64,000 bases of DNA from Rhizobium tropici CIAT 899 (GCF_000330885.1 NC_020059.1:1539001-1603000); one strand, 5' to 3'; numbered from the stretch's first letter, positions 9,359 through 18,184 are shown. Numbers and translations: made by a program. The notes: a model not told the origin generated them from the letters alone.

Positions 9359-10300
9359 TCACAATCCCCGGCGATAGGCATGGCGCGAGGCAAACCGGCC
9401 GGTGCCATCGAGCTGAAACGGGGTGATTGCCGCCTGGATGGCCGCGGCTGTCTCAGTGCCGACGCCAACCAATGGCAGGCGAACCTCCGCCTCGATATCT
9501 CTGGCCAGTGACAAGGCATGCTTGATCGTCGCCGGCTCGTTTTCGCGGGCGAGTGCGTTGAACAATGGCTGCAGGCGCTCGTCGATGGATCGGGCAGCGC
9601 TGATGTTGCCGCACGCGGCTGCATGCTGCATGGATCGAAAGAGGCGTGGGACGATATTGGCCGCGCTGGAGAAGCAGCCATGACCGCCCGCAGCCGCGAA
9701 GCCGAGCGCGTTGGCGTCGTTGGATGTGAACAGGCCGAACCCCTCCGGCAGGAAATGTCGCCAGAGATCGATGCGCGAGATATCGCAGCCGTCGTCGGCG
9801 ATCCCGATAATCCCCCGGATTTCGGCAAGCCGCGCGACCGTTGTCGGAGCGAGATCGACGGCTGTACGCGATGGCTGATCGTGGATGATGATCGGCAGTT
9901 CGGTCTTCGCCGCCAGCTGCTCGAAATGGTGGATGATCCCTTTTTGCGTCGGCTTGGAGTAATAGGGCACCGTCACGAAGGCCGCATCTGCGCCAAGGCG
10001 CTGTGCCCGTATCGTTTGCTCCAGGGTCGTCTTTGTGTCGTTGGTTCCGGTCGCGACGATGACCGGCACCTTGTGTTCGGAAAGCTCGACGCAGATCTCG
10101 ATGGCTCTCACGCGTTCGGCCTCGGCCAGCGTCGGGCCTTCGCCGGTCAGCGAACAGACGAGAAGTCCGTCGATCCCGCTCAGCAGCTGCCACTCGATAT
10201 GGGCCATCATGTCGACACCATCGAAAGCGTCGTCGCGAAAAGGCGTGACGAGGGCGGTGATCGCACCGCCGACACGCCTTCGAAAAGTCGGTCTACCCAT
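9359..10300 (-). CDS. DapA-family aldolase homologue lacking the Schiff-base lysine
   Basis: The 313-residue TIM-barrel protein follows the dihydrodipicolinate synthase/N-acetylneuraminate lyase family: GAITALVTPF, TGEGPTLAEAER, VTVPYYSKPTQKGIIHHF, PSRTAVDL, SNDANALGFAAAGGHG. The usual catalytic lysine in GIKEAT is replaced: the aligned segment reads IIGIADDG with Ala168. The usual tyrosine-asparagine of YNVPSRT is His140-Asp141. The PYY tyrosine motif remains. It is therefore unlikely to be the main DapA and may be catalytically altered or regulatory. It lies 12 bases after a small membrane-protein gene, probably in one operon. Confidence 0.88.
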   Translation of the reverse strand: MGRPTFRRRVGGAITALVTPFRDDAFDGVDMMAHIEWQLLSGIDGLLVCSLTGEGPTLAEAERVRAIEICVELSEHKVPVIVATGTNDTKTTLEQTIRAQRLGADAAFVTVPYYSKPTQKGIIHHFEQLAAKTELPIIIHDQPSRTAVDLAPTTVARLAEIRGIIGIADDGCDISRIDLWRHFLPEGFGLFTSNDANALGFAAAGGHGCFSSAANIVPRLFRSMQHAAACGNISAARSIDERLQPLFNALARENEPATIKHALSLARDIEAEVRLPLVGVGTETAAAIQAAITPFQLDGTGRFASRHAYRRGL

Positions 10301-10312
10301 GCTTGTGAAATC

Positions 10313-10540
10313 TCAGAGGTAATGCAGCACAATGAAAAGCTCGAGGGCGCCGAGCAGCAGGCCGAAGGCGAGCATGGCCTGAAAGGTGCGCTTTTCCCGA
10401 ACCTGGCGCGAGCGAGGCTGGTTCTTACGCGGTCTCTTCGTTGTTTCAGCCGATGCCGGAATGCGATGATGCTTCTCGTCGCTGTTATGAACGAGAACAC
10501 GGATGGATTCCGTGAGATTGGGTGCGTGCGTGTCGAGCAT
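10313..10540 (-). CDS. Small C-terminal-TM hypothetical protein
   Basis: A 75-residue protein starting MLDTHAPNLTESIR at 10540, with GGAGA eight bases upstream; an alternative ATG lies at 10555. The middle is very basic (TTKRPRKNQPRSRQVREKR), then one hydrophobic helix (FQAMLAFGLLLGALELFIVL) ends the protein. This looks like an inner-membrane tail anchor with a cytoplasmic basic tail. No family is recognised. It is 12 bases upstream of the DapA-like gene and likely co-transcribed with it. Confidence 0.55.
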   Translation of the reverse strand: MLDTHAPNLTESIRVLVHNSDEKHHRIPASAETTKRPRKNQPRSRQVREKRTFQAMLAFGLLLGALELFIVLHYL

Positions 10541-10721
10541 GGGATCTGTCTCCATATTCCACCGCAAGCGTAGAGCCAGGCCCCATAGGAAATCCATTCG
10601 GGGTTAAGGACGAAGACGTAAGTGAAATATAAAGAACTGATATGCCCGGAGTTCTTCCGGAAACTGGCCCGTGGACCGCTGCCGGAGGATCGAAAAGCTG
10701 TCTGGCGTCGTCGACCGCCGC

Positions 10722-11738
10722 TTAGTCGGCGCCCTGCCGGTTCTTGCGGTCGAGCTCCGTCACCAACGCCAGGATGGTCGTCGAGACCGGCGTCGGTATA
10801 TTCACGAGCTTTCCGAGCGAGACGACGACGCCCACGAGAGGCGTGATTTCTAGCGCCTTGACGGCAAGTAGGTCCTGCAGCATCGAGGTGCGGACGGGTC
10901 CGATCTGACGGGAACGCTCAAGACGTTCTTCGACGGACATGGCGATGTGCGATCCCAAAGCCTCGGCAACGGCTTTTACCTCGCTCATTACTTGGCCGAC
11001 CATGGCCGCAAGTGCTGGATCGTCCATGATATCGGACATCAAACCGCGGGTGAGCGCGCTGATCGGATTGAAGGCGGCGTTGCCCATGAGCTTGCTCCAG
11101 ATATCGTCGCGAATGCGCGAGGAAATCGAAACATTGACGCCGGCCCGCTGCAGCAGTGCTGCGATGGCTTCGATATCGCCCGTCCTCTCGCCGGAAGGTT
11201 CGCCAAGGATGAAATGGCCGGTGTTGGCAAGTTTGACCTCGCCGGGTGCGACGACTTCCGCTCCCTGATAGGCAACGCAGCCGATGACGCGTTCCGGTCC
11301 GATCAGACGCCGGAGATCGCCGTTCGGGTCGAGCTCTTCTATCTGGTGTTCGGCGTAACCGCTCCGGCTATCCCGGTGAAAATACCACCATGGAACGCCG
11401 TTGAGGATCATGACGACGCGGGTGCCGGAATGCAGCAGTTTCGCAATACCCGGAGCCGCTGCGGTGAGCTGATGACCTTTGAGGCCGGTGATAACGAGAT
11501 CTTGCGGCTGCAATTCGCCCGCATCGGAGGTTGCTGTCATCTGCGCGACGAGAGGACTGTCCGCTTCCGCTTCCCACAGGCTTATGCCGCCGGCGCGAAT
11601 GGCCTCCAGATGGGCTCCGCGCGCCACGACGGAAATCTTGGTCTGACTCTCATGAGAGGAGGCGAGCCTGGCCGCGATCGCACCACCGAGCGCGCCGGCG
11701 CCGTAGACGCAGATGTTCTTGAAAGGAGAGGACGTCAT
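10722..11738 (-). CDS. 2-dehydropantoate 2-reductase family protein (PanE/ApbA)
   Basis: The 338-residue oxidoreductase begins MTSSPFKNICVYGAGALGGAIAARLA, a Rossmann NADPH-binding motif. It continues with the ketopantoate reductase pattern, including DDIWSKLMGNAAFNPISALT with the catalytic-type lysine, and ITPLVG near the C terminus. Start at 11738 is chosen because GGAG lies nine bases upstream; an in-frame ATG at 11765 has no such site. Rhizobia have several PanE-like paralogues, so it may serve pantothenate synthesis or another 2-oxo acid reduction. It is divergent from the four-gene envelope operon at 12052. Confidence 0.85.
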   Translation of the reverse strand: MTSSPFKNICVYGAGALGGAIAARLASSHESQTKISVVARGAHLEAIRAGGISLWEAEADSPLVAQMTATSDAGELQPQDLVITGLKGHQLTAAAPGIAKLLHSGTRVVMILNGVPWWYFHRDSRSGYAEHQIEELDPNGDLRRLIGPERVIGCVAYQGAEVVAPGEVKLANTGHFILGEPSGERTGDIEAIAALLQRAGVNVSISSRIRDDIWSKLMGNAAFNPISALTRGLMSDIMDDPALAAMVGQVMSEVKAVAEALGSHIAMSVEERLERSRQIGPVRTSMLQDLLAVKALEITPLVGVVVSLGKLVNIPTPVSTTILALVTELDRKNRQGAD

Positions 11739-12051
11739 GACTTGATACTCCGAACGAAGTCGCATGCCCCTGCCAAGATATGGCGGGGCTACGATTTGGC
11801 GAGTGGTTTATCAGATTGCTGGCAATCGGAACTGAAATCGCCTAGCCCTTGGACACACTACAGGCCTCGCGTAATTTCACCATGCTTGTCACACTTGAAT
11901 CGGAGGCTTTTTCGTTCGGCGTAGGCTTGGGCTAGTCTTTACCACAATCACATCCTAACTTCGGCTAGATCGCTCTGGACCGTGGACAACCGGTGCGATA
12001 TCGATTTCTCAATTGTCCTTTCTAAGTTGATGAATTCGCCGGGGAAGATCG
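11739..12051. other. Divergent intergenic region
   Basis: About 310 bases between the divergent PanE-like gene and the four-gene envelope operon. It should hold both promoters. I see no conserved RNA, repeat or clear operator, only AT-richer stretches. GGGGAAGA just before 12052 may be the ribosome site for the TTG start. Confidence 0.5.
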
Positions 12052-13500
12052 TTGCGTTTCGAAGCCCTCAACCGTCTCTGGGATAGCGTTCGAGAGACCA
12101 GCCATGATTTCCGTGCCTCGACGGACGTTTTTCCCGTCGTCGATATCGAAAAGCTGGGTGCGACCCTCGATCTGAAAGAAAAGGGAGCCGCAGCTGGGCG
12201 TCAGAACCGGCCGCCGCCGGATGCGCAATCGCATGACGAGACGGAGCAGCGCATCGTCGCCTGGGTCGAGGCGGAGAAGAAAAGCTCCTATCAAACCCTC
12301 GAAGACCAGCTCCAGACCTTCGACGGCCGCTTGCGCAACCTCGATTTCGAGGGGCAGTTCGGGCTGATCCGTCAGGCGAATGCGTCAAGCGTCTCGGATT
12401 TCAAGGCGGAAGTGGCAAGCGGCGTCGACGAGCTTCACGGCCTGCGCCGCAAGCTGAAGACGGCCGAGGACGAGATGGTGGGCTTCAAGGCCAGGCACAA
12501 GCTGCAGCGGGCCGCCAAGGTTTCCAGCAGGGCAGCCTGGGGCTTCAAGGTCTCGCTGATCGTCTTCCTCGTGCTCATCGAAATGGTGATGAACGGCAGC
12601 TTTCTGGCCAAGGGAAGCGAGCAGGGCCTCGTCGGTGGTGTAACCGAGGCGGCCGCCTTCGCCTTCCTGAACATCGGCACGGCGTTGATGTTCTCTTTCT
12701 TCTGCGTTCGCTTTCTGGTGCATCGCTCCTTTGCGCTGAAGCTGCTCGGTCTCCTCGGGCTTGTCGCCTATGTCGCCGTGGCTTTGGGCATCAATATTGC
12801 TCTGGCGCATTATCGCGAGGTCTCTGCAACGATCTTGAGCGGGGCCGGCGCTGAGGTCATCCAGCGTCTGAAGGCAGCACCGCTCGGGCTGCAAGAACTG
12901 AACTCATGGATGCTCTTTGCCATTGGTCTGATGTTCTCGCTCGTCGCCTTCATCGACGGCTGCTATCTGACCGATCCTTACCCCGGCTTTGCTGGTGTGC
13001 AGAAACGTCTCGATGCGGCGAGGGACAATTATATCGACCGCAAGCTCGATCTCATCGAAGATCTTCGCGAAATCCGCGACGAGCATAACAGCAAGATCGA
13101 GGAAATCATCCGCGACCTCTCGCTGCGCCGGCAGGAAACGGCTGCCATCATCGCCCATCGTGCGAGGACCGCAGGCCTTTTTGCCGAACACCAGAACCAT
13201 CTCGAGCGCGCCGCCAATGTGCTGCTCACCTCCTATCGCGATGCGAACCGTGCTGCGCGAACCGAGGCGGAGCCACCCTATTTCAAAACCGCTTACAAGA
13301 TGGAGCGCCTGACACCTGTCATTCGCACCGAAGAGGAATGGGACGACAAGGTACTCGGCGCACGCATCCAGAGCGCCCAGGCGGAATTGTCGGAGCAGAT
13401 CAAACGGATCGGCGACGAATTCGAGCGCGCCATCGAGAAATACCATCAGCTCGACAATCTTTTCCCGGAGAGCATCCTTGGCTCGACGCAAGCGGCGTAG
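12052..13500 (+). CDS. Unnamed 4-TM coiled-coil membrane protein (first gene of envelope operon)
   Basis: The 482-residue protein starts at a TTG preceded by GGGGAAG; no in-frame ATG is available near the beginning. A hydrophilic, helical N-terminal region (about 60-150) is followed by four predicted TM helices near 164-184, 199-222, 229-251 and 284-305. A long charged helical C terminus (about 315-475) has coiled-coil character (RKLDLIEDLREIRDEHNSKI). I recognise no named family. It is the first of four overlapping genes, the others being VWA-like, MotA-like and MotB-like, so a scaffold or regulator role in one complex is inferred. Confidence 0.85.
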   Translation: MRFEALNRLWDSVRETSHDFRASTDVFPVVDIEKLGATLDLKEKGAAAGRQNRPPPDAQSHDETEQRIVAWVEAEKKSSYQTLEDQLQTFDGRLRNLDFEGQFGLIRQANASSVSDFKAEVASGVDELHGLRRKLKTAEDEMVGFKARHKLQRAAKVSSRAAWGFKVSLIVFLVLIEMVMNGSFLAKGSEQGLVGGVTEAAAFAFLNIGTALMFSFFCVRFLVHRSFALKLLGLLGLVAYVAVALGINIALAHYREVSATILSGAGAEVIQRLKAAPLGLQELNSWMLFAIGLMFSLVAFIDGCYLTDPYPGFAGVQKRLDAARDNYIDRKLDLIEDLREIRDEHNSKIEEIIRDLSLRRQETAAIIAHRARTAGLFAEHQNHLERAANVLLTSYRDANRAARTEAEPPYFKTAYKMERLTPVIRTEEEWDDKVLGARIQSAQAELSEQIKRIGDEFERAIEKYHQLDNLFPESILGSTQAA

Positions 13501-14296
13501 CCGGCGCGGCGGATCCGCCGGTCTCATCATCGCAACGGTTTGTCTCGCCGTCCTGTCCCTCGGGATCGTCGGCGCCTATGGTTGGCTGCGCTACAAGGCA
13601 AGCGGCAATGTCGCGGTCGACCAGGCGTCTCTCTGCCCGATTGATGGCCCGAAAGCGGAAACGGCCATCCTCCTCGATGTCACCGATCCGATATCAGACA
13701 CGACGGCGCTCGATCTGCGCAACCAGTTCCAGAAGATCGTTGCGGATGTGCCAATCGGCGGCGCGATCGATATCTATGCGCTCACCGAGAAGGAAGGGGA
13801 ACTGATCCAGACCTTCCATGGTTGCAATCCGGGAAGCGGCGCAAATGTCGACGAGTGGACCAGCAATCCGCGTCTGGCGCAGGCGCGGTGGGAGAAGGGC
13901 TTCCAGAAGCCGCTTGCCGATATCGCCGGCAAGCTGACCGCGGGTGAGTCCGGCAGGCTGTCGCCGGTCATGGCAGCCATCCAGAAGATCAATCTGGAGG
14001 TCTTCGCCAATGCGCCGGCCGGCATCCCGAAGCGCCTCTACATCGCCTCCGACATGATCGAGCACACCGCCGCCTTCTCTAATTACAAGGATGGCGTCTC
14101 CTATCAGAGATACCAGAACAGCCCTGCGAACGACCGCTTTCGCACGTCGCTGAGCGGTGTCACAGTCAAGATTCTCGCCTTTCAAAGGCCCAACATGAAG
14201 TTCAGCATGGAGGATCTTGCGAATTTCTGGGCGCAGTGGATCAAGAACAACAAGGGTGATTTTGGCGGCTTCGTGCGGCTGGAGGGGATACGCTGA
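13478..14296 (+). CDS. Membrane-anchored VWA-like periplasmic protein
   Basis: The 272-residue protein starts at a TTG inside the previous gene (23-base overlap) with GGAGAG upstream. A very basic N terminus (MARRKRRSRR) precedes one TM helix (about 14-37), giving an N-in, C-out topology. The exported part resembles a von Willebrand factor A-like fold: a first strand ETAILLDVTDPIS (about 61-73), whose Asp67-Thr69 resembles a degenerate MIDAS, and a later KRLYIASDMIEHT strand. Two cysteines (SLCPID, FHGCNPG) could pair. I do not know a named family. Its stop overlaps the next start as TGATG. Confidence 0.8.
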   Translation: MARRKRRSRRGGSAGLIIATVCLAVLSLGIVGAYGWLRYKASGNVAVDQASLCPIDGPKAETAILLDVTDPISDTTALDLRNQFQKIVADVPIGGAIDIYALTEKEGELIQTFHGCNPGSGANVDEWTSNPRLAQARWEKGFQKPLADIAGKLTAGESGRLSPVMAAIQKINLEVFANAPAGIPKRLYIASDMIEHTAAFSNYKDGVSYQRYQNSPANDRFRTSLSGVTVKILAFQRPNMKFSMEDLANFWAQWIKNNKGDFGGFVRLEGIR

Positions 14297-15234
14297 TGGC
14301 CAATACCGATGCCAGATATCTCATCCGGGATTACGGGCCGATGGTGCTGTTCGCCTCCATCACCGTCGGCGGCATGATCTTCATCTGGTCGGCGAAGCTC
14401 ATGGGCTGGTCGCTGCCCATCGTGACCGGCGTGCCGCTCGTGCTGATGGGGGTCTACTTTATCGTATCGCTCGCCGTTGCCGGGTTCCGGCTGCACAATG
14501 AGCAGGCGGGCGACAACCTCTATTACATGGGTTTTCTCTTCACCCTCTCGAGCCTGGGCGTATCGCTCTATCTCTTTGCTGGCGAAACATCGATCGAGAC
14601 CATCGTCCGCAACTTCGGCATTGCCATCACCTCGACCATTGCCGGCGTGACGCTGCGTATCCTCTTCAACCAGATGCGGCGCGACCCGATCGACATCGAG
14701 CGCAGCGTGCGCCATGAGCTTGCCGAGATGACGCGGCGCGTGCGCACCGAACTCGATTCCTCCTCGCGTGAATTCTCGCATTACCGGCGCGTCAGCAACC
14801 AGATGCTGTCGGAAGGATTCGAGGAGATCGCGCGGCAGGCCGAACGCAATGGTCAGGAAATCAACAAGATTCTCGAAATGCTGGCGAAGCAGGCCGTGAC
14901 GCCGATCAATGACGCGGCGGCGCAGCTGACGACGACGACATCGCAGTTGTCCGACATCATCGGCACGTTCGGCGCCGCCGTCGAAAATGTCGGCAGGAAG
15001 CTGGAGGAAATCCGTTCCCCCGAGGATGTCGTGCGTGCCGAGCTGGCGCCGGCAATCACCGCGATCAAGGAGATGTCGGAGGCGCAATTGCAGCCGCTGC
15101 GCAACATCGAAGTGGCGCTCGGCCGCATGGCGGAGGCGATGGGGCACGCGTCGCCGAGATCATCCGCCGCCGATCGGGATGCGATGCCGACAAATGAAAT
15201 CGTGCCGCGAAAACGCTGGTGGCATCTATGGTAG
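14296..15234 (+). CDS. MotA/TolQ/ZorA-like membrane protein with long coiled coil
   Basis: The 312-residue protein has four TM helices (about 15-34, 41-64, 75-95, 103-124). The last helix, NFGIAITSTIAGVTLRILF, resembles the alanine, threonine and glycine-rich pore helix of MotA, TolQ and ExbB channel proteins. After TM4 a cytoplasmic helical tail of about 180 residues follows, with a tail-like coiled coil (MTRRVRTELDSSSREF, QLTTTTSQLSDIIGTF). ZorA of Zorya anti-phage systems has a comparable long cytoplasmic tail. Homology is inferred from layout and motif, not from a search. It overlaps both neighbours and precedes a MotB-like gene, the usual A-B order. Confidence 0.78.
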   Translation: MANTDARYLIRDYGPMVLFASITVGGMIFIWSAKLMGWSLPIVTGVPLVLMGVYFIVSLAVAGFRLHNEQAGDNLYYMGFLFTLSSLGVSLYLFAGETSIETIVRNFGIAITSTIAGVTLRILFNQMRRDPIDIERSVRHELAEMTRRVRTELDSSSREFSHYRRVSNQMLSEGFEEIARQAERNGQEINKILEMLAKQAVTPINDAAAQLTTTTSQLSDIIGTFGAAVENVGRKLEEIRSPEDVVRAELAPAITAIKEMSEAQLQPLRNIEVALGRMAEAMGHASPRSSAADRDAMPTNEIVPRKRWWHLW

Positions 15235-16241
15235 TAGGAGGCTCGGACAACAAGCCGAAACTGGAGCACAAGGGCTATAATCGTGGCCTCATCCTTGGCC
15301 TGACGATGGCCGAATCCATGCTGCTTTTGGTCTTCTGCCTGCTGCTCGTGGCAGCCGCCTTGATTTCGGCGGAGAGAAGCAAGCGCTACGAGGTCGAGCG
15401 GAAGCTTGAGAAAGTCGAGCAACAGGTCGCAGTGCTGGAGAAGAAGCGGGCGGAGCAGGCGGCCGAGATCGTGCTTCTTCAGTCCAAGGTCGTCTCCGGC
15501 AATCTCACAGCGGCGGACAAGGCGATGGTAGACAAGCAATGGCGGGAGCTGGTGCTGGCGAAAGAAGCGCTAGATAGCGTGACGGACCAGGGCGCAACCC
15601 CGGCCGATCTGCAATCACTGTCCAAGGTCGCGGCCGTTCTGAGGGAACATGACATCTCGCTCGCGACAGCCGCCGATGCGGTCAATAAGCTTCTGGCCAG
15701 CAATGGCGGCGGGAACGGCATGCACGACTGGCCGCCCATCATCAATCTCGACGATGCCAAGAAAAACTATTTCCAATCGGGAAGCGCCGAACTGACAGGC
15801 ACTTTCGCCCAGCTTCTCAGCACGACGATCACAGACGAAATCGCCAGCAATCTGAGCCTCTATGGCGCCAATATCGTCGAGGTGATCGGCCACACGGACG
15901 AGCAGCCGGTGGCGCGCGAAAAATCCAATCTCGACGATACGATCATCAGCGCGATGGACGGCAAGCTGCCGGTATCAGCGCTGCTGCCCGCCGACAATGC
16001 CGGACTTGGCCTTGCCCGTGCCATTGCCGTCGCCAATGTGCTCAAGGCCAATCCGAAACTGAAGGATGCCACGATCCTGCCGATGTCCGCCGCGCAGCTC
16101 ATCCTGCCCGGCGATACCGTCACCTCGGGTCAGCGCGGCGCCGTCGAGGCACGACGCCGCATCGAAATCCGTGTGCGGGGTAGGACGGCCCCCGTTGTCA
16201 TCATCAATGCCGGTGCCGCGCCCTCAACGAACACGCAATAG
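15219..16241 (+). CDS. MotB/ZorB-like protein with OmpA-type peptidoglycan-binding domain
   Basis: The 340-residue protein has one N-terminal TM helix, GLTMAESMLLLVFCLLLVAA (about 28-47), with a buried acid Glu32 where MotB-type proteins carry their ion-conducting Asp. A coiled coil follows (about 52-120). The C-terminal OmpA-like domain (about 185-320) contains NYFQSGSAELTG, VEVIGHTDEQPVAREKSNLDD, GLGLARAIAVANVL and ARRRIEIRVR. An alternative ATG lies at 15228. It overlaps the MotA-like gene by 16 bases. No flagellar or chemotaxis genes are nearby, so a non-flagellar stator-like motor is inferred. Confidence 0.85.
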   Translation: MASMVVGGSDNKPKLEHKGYNRGLILGLTMAESMLLLVFCLLLVAAALISAERSKRYEVERKLEKVEQQVAVLEKKRAEQAAEIVLLQSKVVSGNLTAADKAMVDKQWRELVLAKEALDSVTDQGATPADLQSLSKVAAVLREHDISLATAADAVNKLLASNGGGNGMHDWPPIINLDDAKKNYFQSGSAELTGTFAQLLSTTITDEIASNLSLYGANIVEVIGHTDEQPVAREKSNLDDTIISAMDGKLPVSALLPADNAGLGLARAIAVANVLKANPKLKDATILPMSAAQLILPGDTVTSGQRGAVEARRRIEIRVRGRTAPVVIINAGAAPSTNTQ

Positions 16242-16259
16242 TGCTCGTTCGGCTTGTCA

Positions 16260-17882
16260 TCAGCTTCTGAGGCCGGGTGCTTCATAGCCGGTGCGCTCCA
16301 CGTACTCGGTGTAACCGCCGGCATATTGGTGGATGCCCTCCGGCGTCAGCTCCAGAACGCGATTGGAGAGTGCTGCCAGGAAATGCCGGTCGTGCGAGAC
16401 GAACAGCATCGTGCCTTCATATTGCGACAGCGCCTCGATCAGCATTTCCTTGGTGTCGAGATCGAGATGGTTGGTCGGCTCGTCGAGCACCAAAAGGTTC
16501 GGCGGATCGAAAAGCATGATCGCCATGACGAGCCGCGCCTTCTCGCCGCCCGACAGCACGCGGCATTTCTTTTCCACATCGTCGCCAGAGAAGCCGAAGC
16601 AGCCGGCAAGGGCTCTCAGGGAGCCTTGGCCTGCCTGCGGAAAATCATGTTCGAGCTGCTGAAATACGGTGCGCTCTCCATCCAGCAGATCCATGGCGTG
16701 CTGAGCGAAATAGCCCATCTTCACGCTGGCGCCGAGCGCCACGCTGCCTTCATCCGGCTGCGCCGAGCCGGCGACCAGCTTCAGAAGCGTGGATTTGCCG
16801 GCTCCGTTGATACCCATGATGCACCAGCGCTCGCGGCGGCGTACCATGAAATCCAGTCCTTCATAGATGGTGCGGCTGCCATACGTCTTGTGAACGTTCT
16901 TCAGCACGGCGACGTCTTCGCCCGAGCGCGGTGCCGGCTGGAATTCGAAGGCGACGGTCTGGCGGCGCTTCGGCGGCTCGACGCGATCGATCTTTTCCAG
17001 CTTCTTCACGCGGCTCTGCACCTGCGAAGCATGCGATGCGCGCGCCTTGAAGCGCTCGATGAACTTGATTTCTTTGGCAAGCATCGCCTGCTGCCGCTCG
17101 AACTGCGCCTGCTGCTGCTTTTCGTTCTGAGCGCGCTGTTGCTCGTAGAATTCATAGTCACCCGAATAGCTGGTCAGGTTGCCGGCGTCGATTTCGATGA
17201 TCTTGGTGACGATGCGGTTCATGAACTCGCGGTCGTGCGAGGTCATCAGCAGCGCGCCTTCATAGCCCTTCAGGAAGGATTCGAGCCAGATCAGGCTCTC
17301 AAGATCCAGATGGTTGCTCGGTTCGTCGAGCAGCATGACGTCGGGACGCATCAAGAGGATGCGGGCAAGCGCCACGCGCATCTTCCAGCCGCCCGACAGC
17401 GCGCCGACATCGCCGTCCATCATCTCCTGGCTGAAGCTCAAGCCCGCCAGCACTTCGCGGGCGCGGCCTTCGAGCGCGTAGCCATCCAGTTCCTCATAGC
17501 GCGCCTGCACCTCGCCATAGCGCTCGATGATTTCATCCATCCTGTCGGCCTGGTCCGGATCGCTCATCGCTGCTTCGAGTTCGCGAAGTTCGGCGGCAAC
17601 GGCGCTGACGGGACCGGCACCTTCCATCACTTCCGCGACGGCACTGCGCCCCTCCATCTCGCCGACATCCTGATTGAAGTAGCCGATGGTGACGCCCTTA
17701 TCGACGGAAACCTGCCCCTCGTCGGGCTGCTCCTGTCCGGTGATCATCCGAAAAAGCGTCGTCTTGCCGGCACCGTTCGGCCCGACCAGCCCGACGCTCT
17801 CGCCTCTGTTGAGGGCAGCGGATGCCTCGATGAAGAGGATGCGGTGGCTGTTCTGTTTGCTGATATTTTCGATACGAATCAT
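16260..17882 (-). CDS. ABC-F family ATPase (EttA/Uup/YheS type)
   Basis: The 540-residue soluble protein holds two ABC cassettes and no TM segment. The first has GPNGAGKTTLFRM, LSGGWKMRVALARIL and DEPSNHLD. A charged linker follows (KEIKFIERFKARASHASQVQ, P-site tRNA interaction motif position), and the second cassette has GINGAGKSTLLKL, LSGGEKARLVMAIML and DEPTNHLD. ABC-F proteins act on ribosomes, resolving stalls or modulating translation. Start at 17882 gives the standard N terminus MIRIENISKQ. It converges with the MotB-like gene 18 bases away. Confidence 0.93.
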   Translation of the reverse strand: MIRIENISKQNSHRILFIEASAALNRGESVGLVGPNGAGKTTLFRMITGQEQPDEGQVSVDKGVTIGYFNQDVGEMEGRSAVAEVMEGAGPVSAVAAELRELEAAMSDPDQADRMDEIIERYGEVQARYEELDGYALEGRAREVLAGLSFSQEMMDGDVGALSGGWKMRVALARILLMRPDVMLLDEPSNHLDLESLIWLESFLKGYEGALLMTSHDREFMNRIVTKIIEIDAGNLTSYSGDYEFYEQQRAQNEKQQQAQFERQQAMLAKEIKFIERFKARASHASQVQSRVKKLEKIDRVEPPKRRQTVAFEFQPAPRSGEDVAVLKNVHKTYGSRTIYEGLDFMVRRRERWCIMGINGAGKSTLLKLVAGSAQPDEGSVALGASVKMGYFAQHAMDLLDGERTVFQQLEHDFPQAGQGSLRALAGCFGFSGDDVEKKCRVLSGGEKARLVMAIMLFDPPNLLVLDEPTNHLDLDTKEMLIEALSQYEGTMLFVSHDRHFLAALSNRVLELTPEGIHQYAGGYTEYVERTGYEAPGLRS

Positions 17883-18184
17883 GGTTACGCGTAGCCCGAA
17901 GAAAGTTTTTCGGGGGCCTTATGCCACGGGTTGGGCGCTCTGTCGCAGGTTTTCGGGCGGAGATGTAAGATCGATAGCGAACTGACGTTCAAGGGCGACA
18001 ATTTCCGGTCCGCCTATTTGCCATGCGGGAGAGAAACTTTCGCCGCAGCGACGGATTCTGCCCGCGCGTTCGTTCAAGCAGCATGGCTTCCAGCAGGACC
18101 GGTGCTTGATCGGATCGCCGGCTGTCTTCTGCGTGGTTGGAAGTCGCTATATTCATTGTCATCCGTCTCAGCCGAGTTTTACAG
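17883..18184. other. Divergent intergenic region
   Basis: About 300 bases between the divergent ABC-F and alpha/beta hydrolase genes. I see no RNA gene, clear hairpin or conserved repeat. A possible minus-strand frame at 17989-18204 has no ribosome site or recognisable features and overlaps the hydrolase start. Confidence 0.45.

Noticed and set aside
12052..16241. A complete Zorya defence system
   Set aside because: ZorA/ZorB-like layout is present but no ZorC, ZorD or ZorE-like helicase or nuclease gene is seen adjacent; neighbours are PanE and ABC-F.
12052..16241. Flagellar motAB
   Set aside because: No chemotaxis or flagellar genes are nearby, the TM acid is Glu rather than Asp, and extra VWA-like and 4-TM genes are intercalated.
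16254..17894. A 546-residue plus-strand frame opposite the ABC-F gene
   Set aside because: It is the antisense of the two ATPase cassettes.
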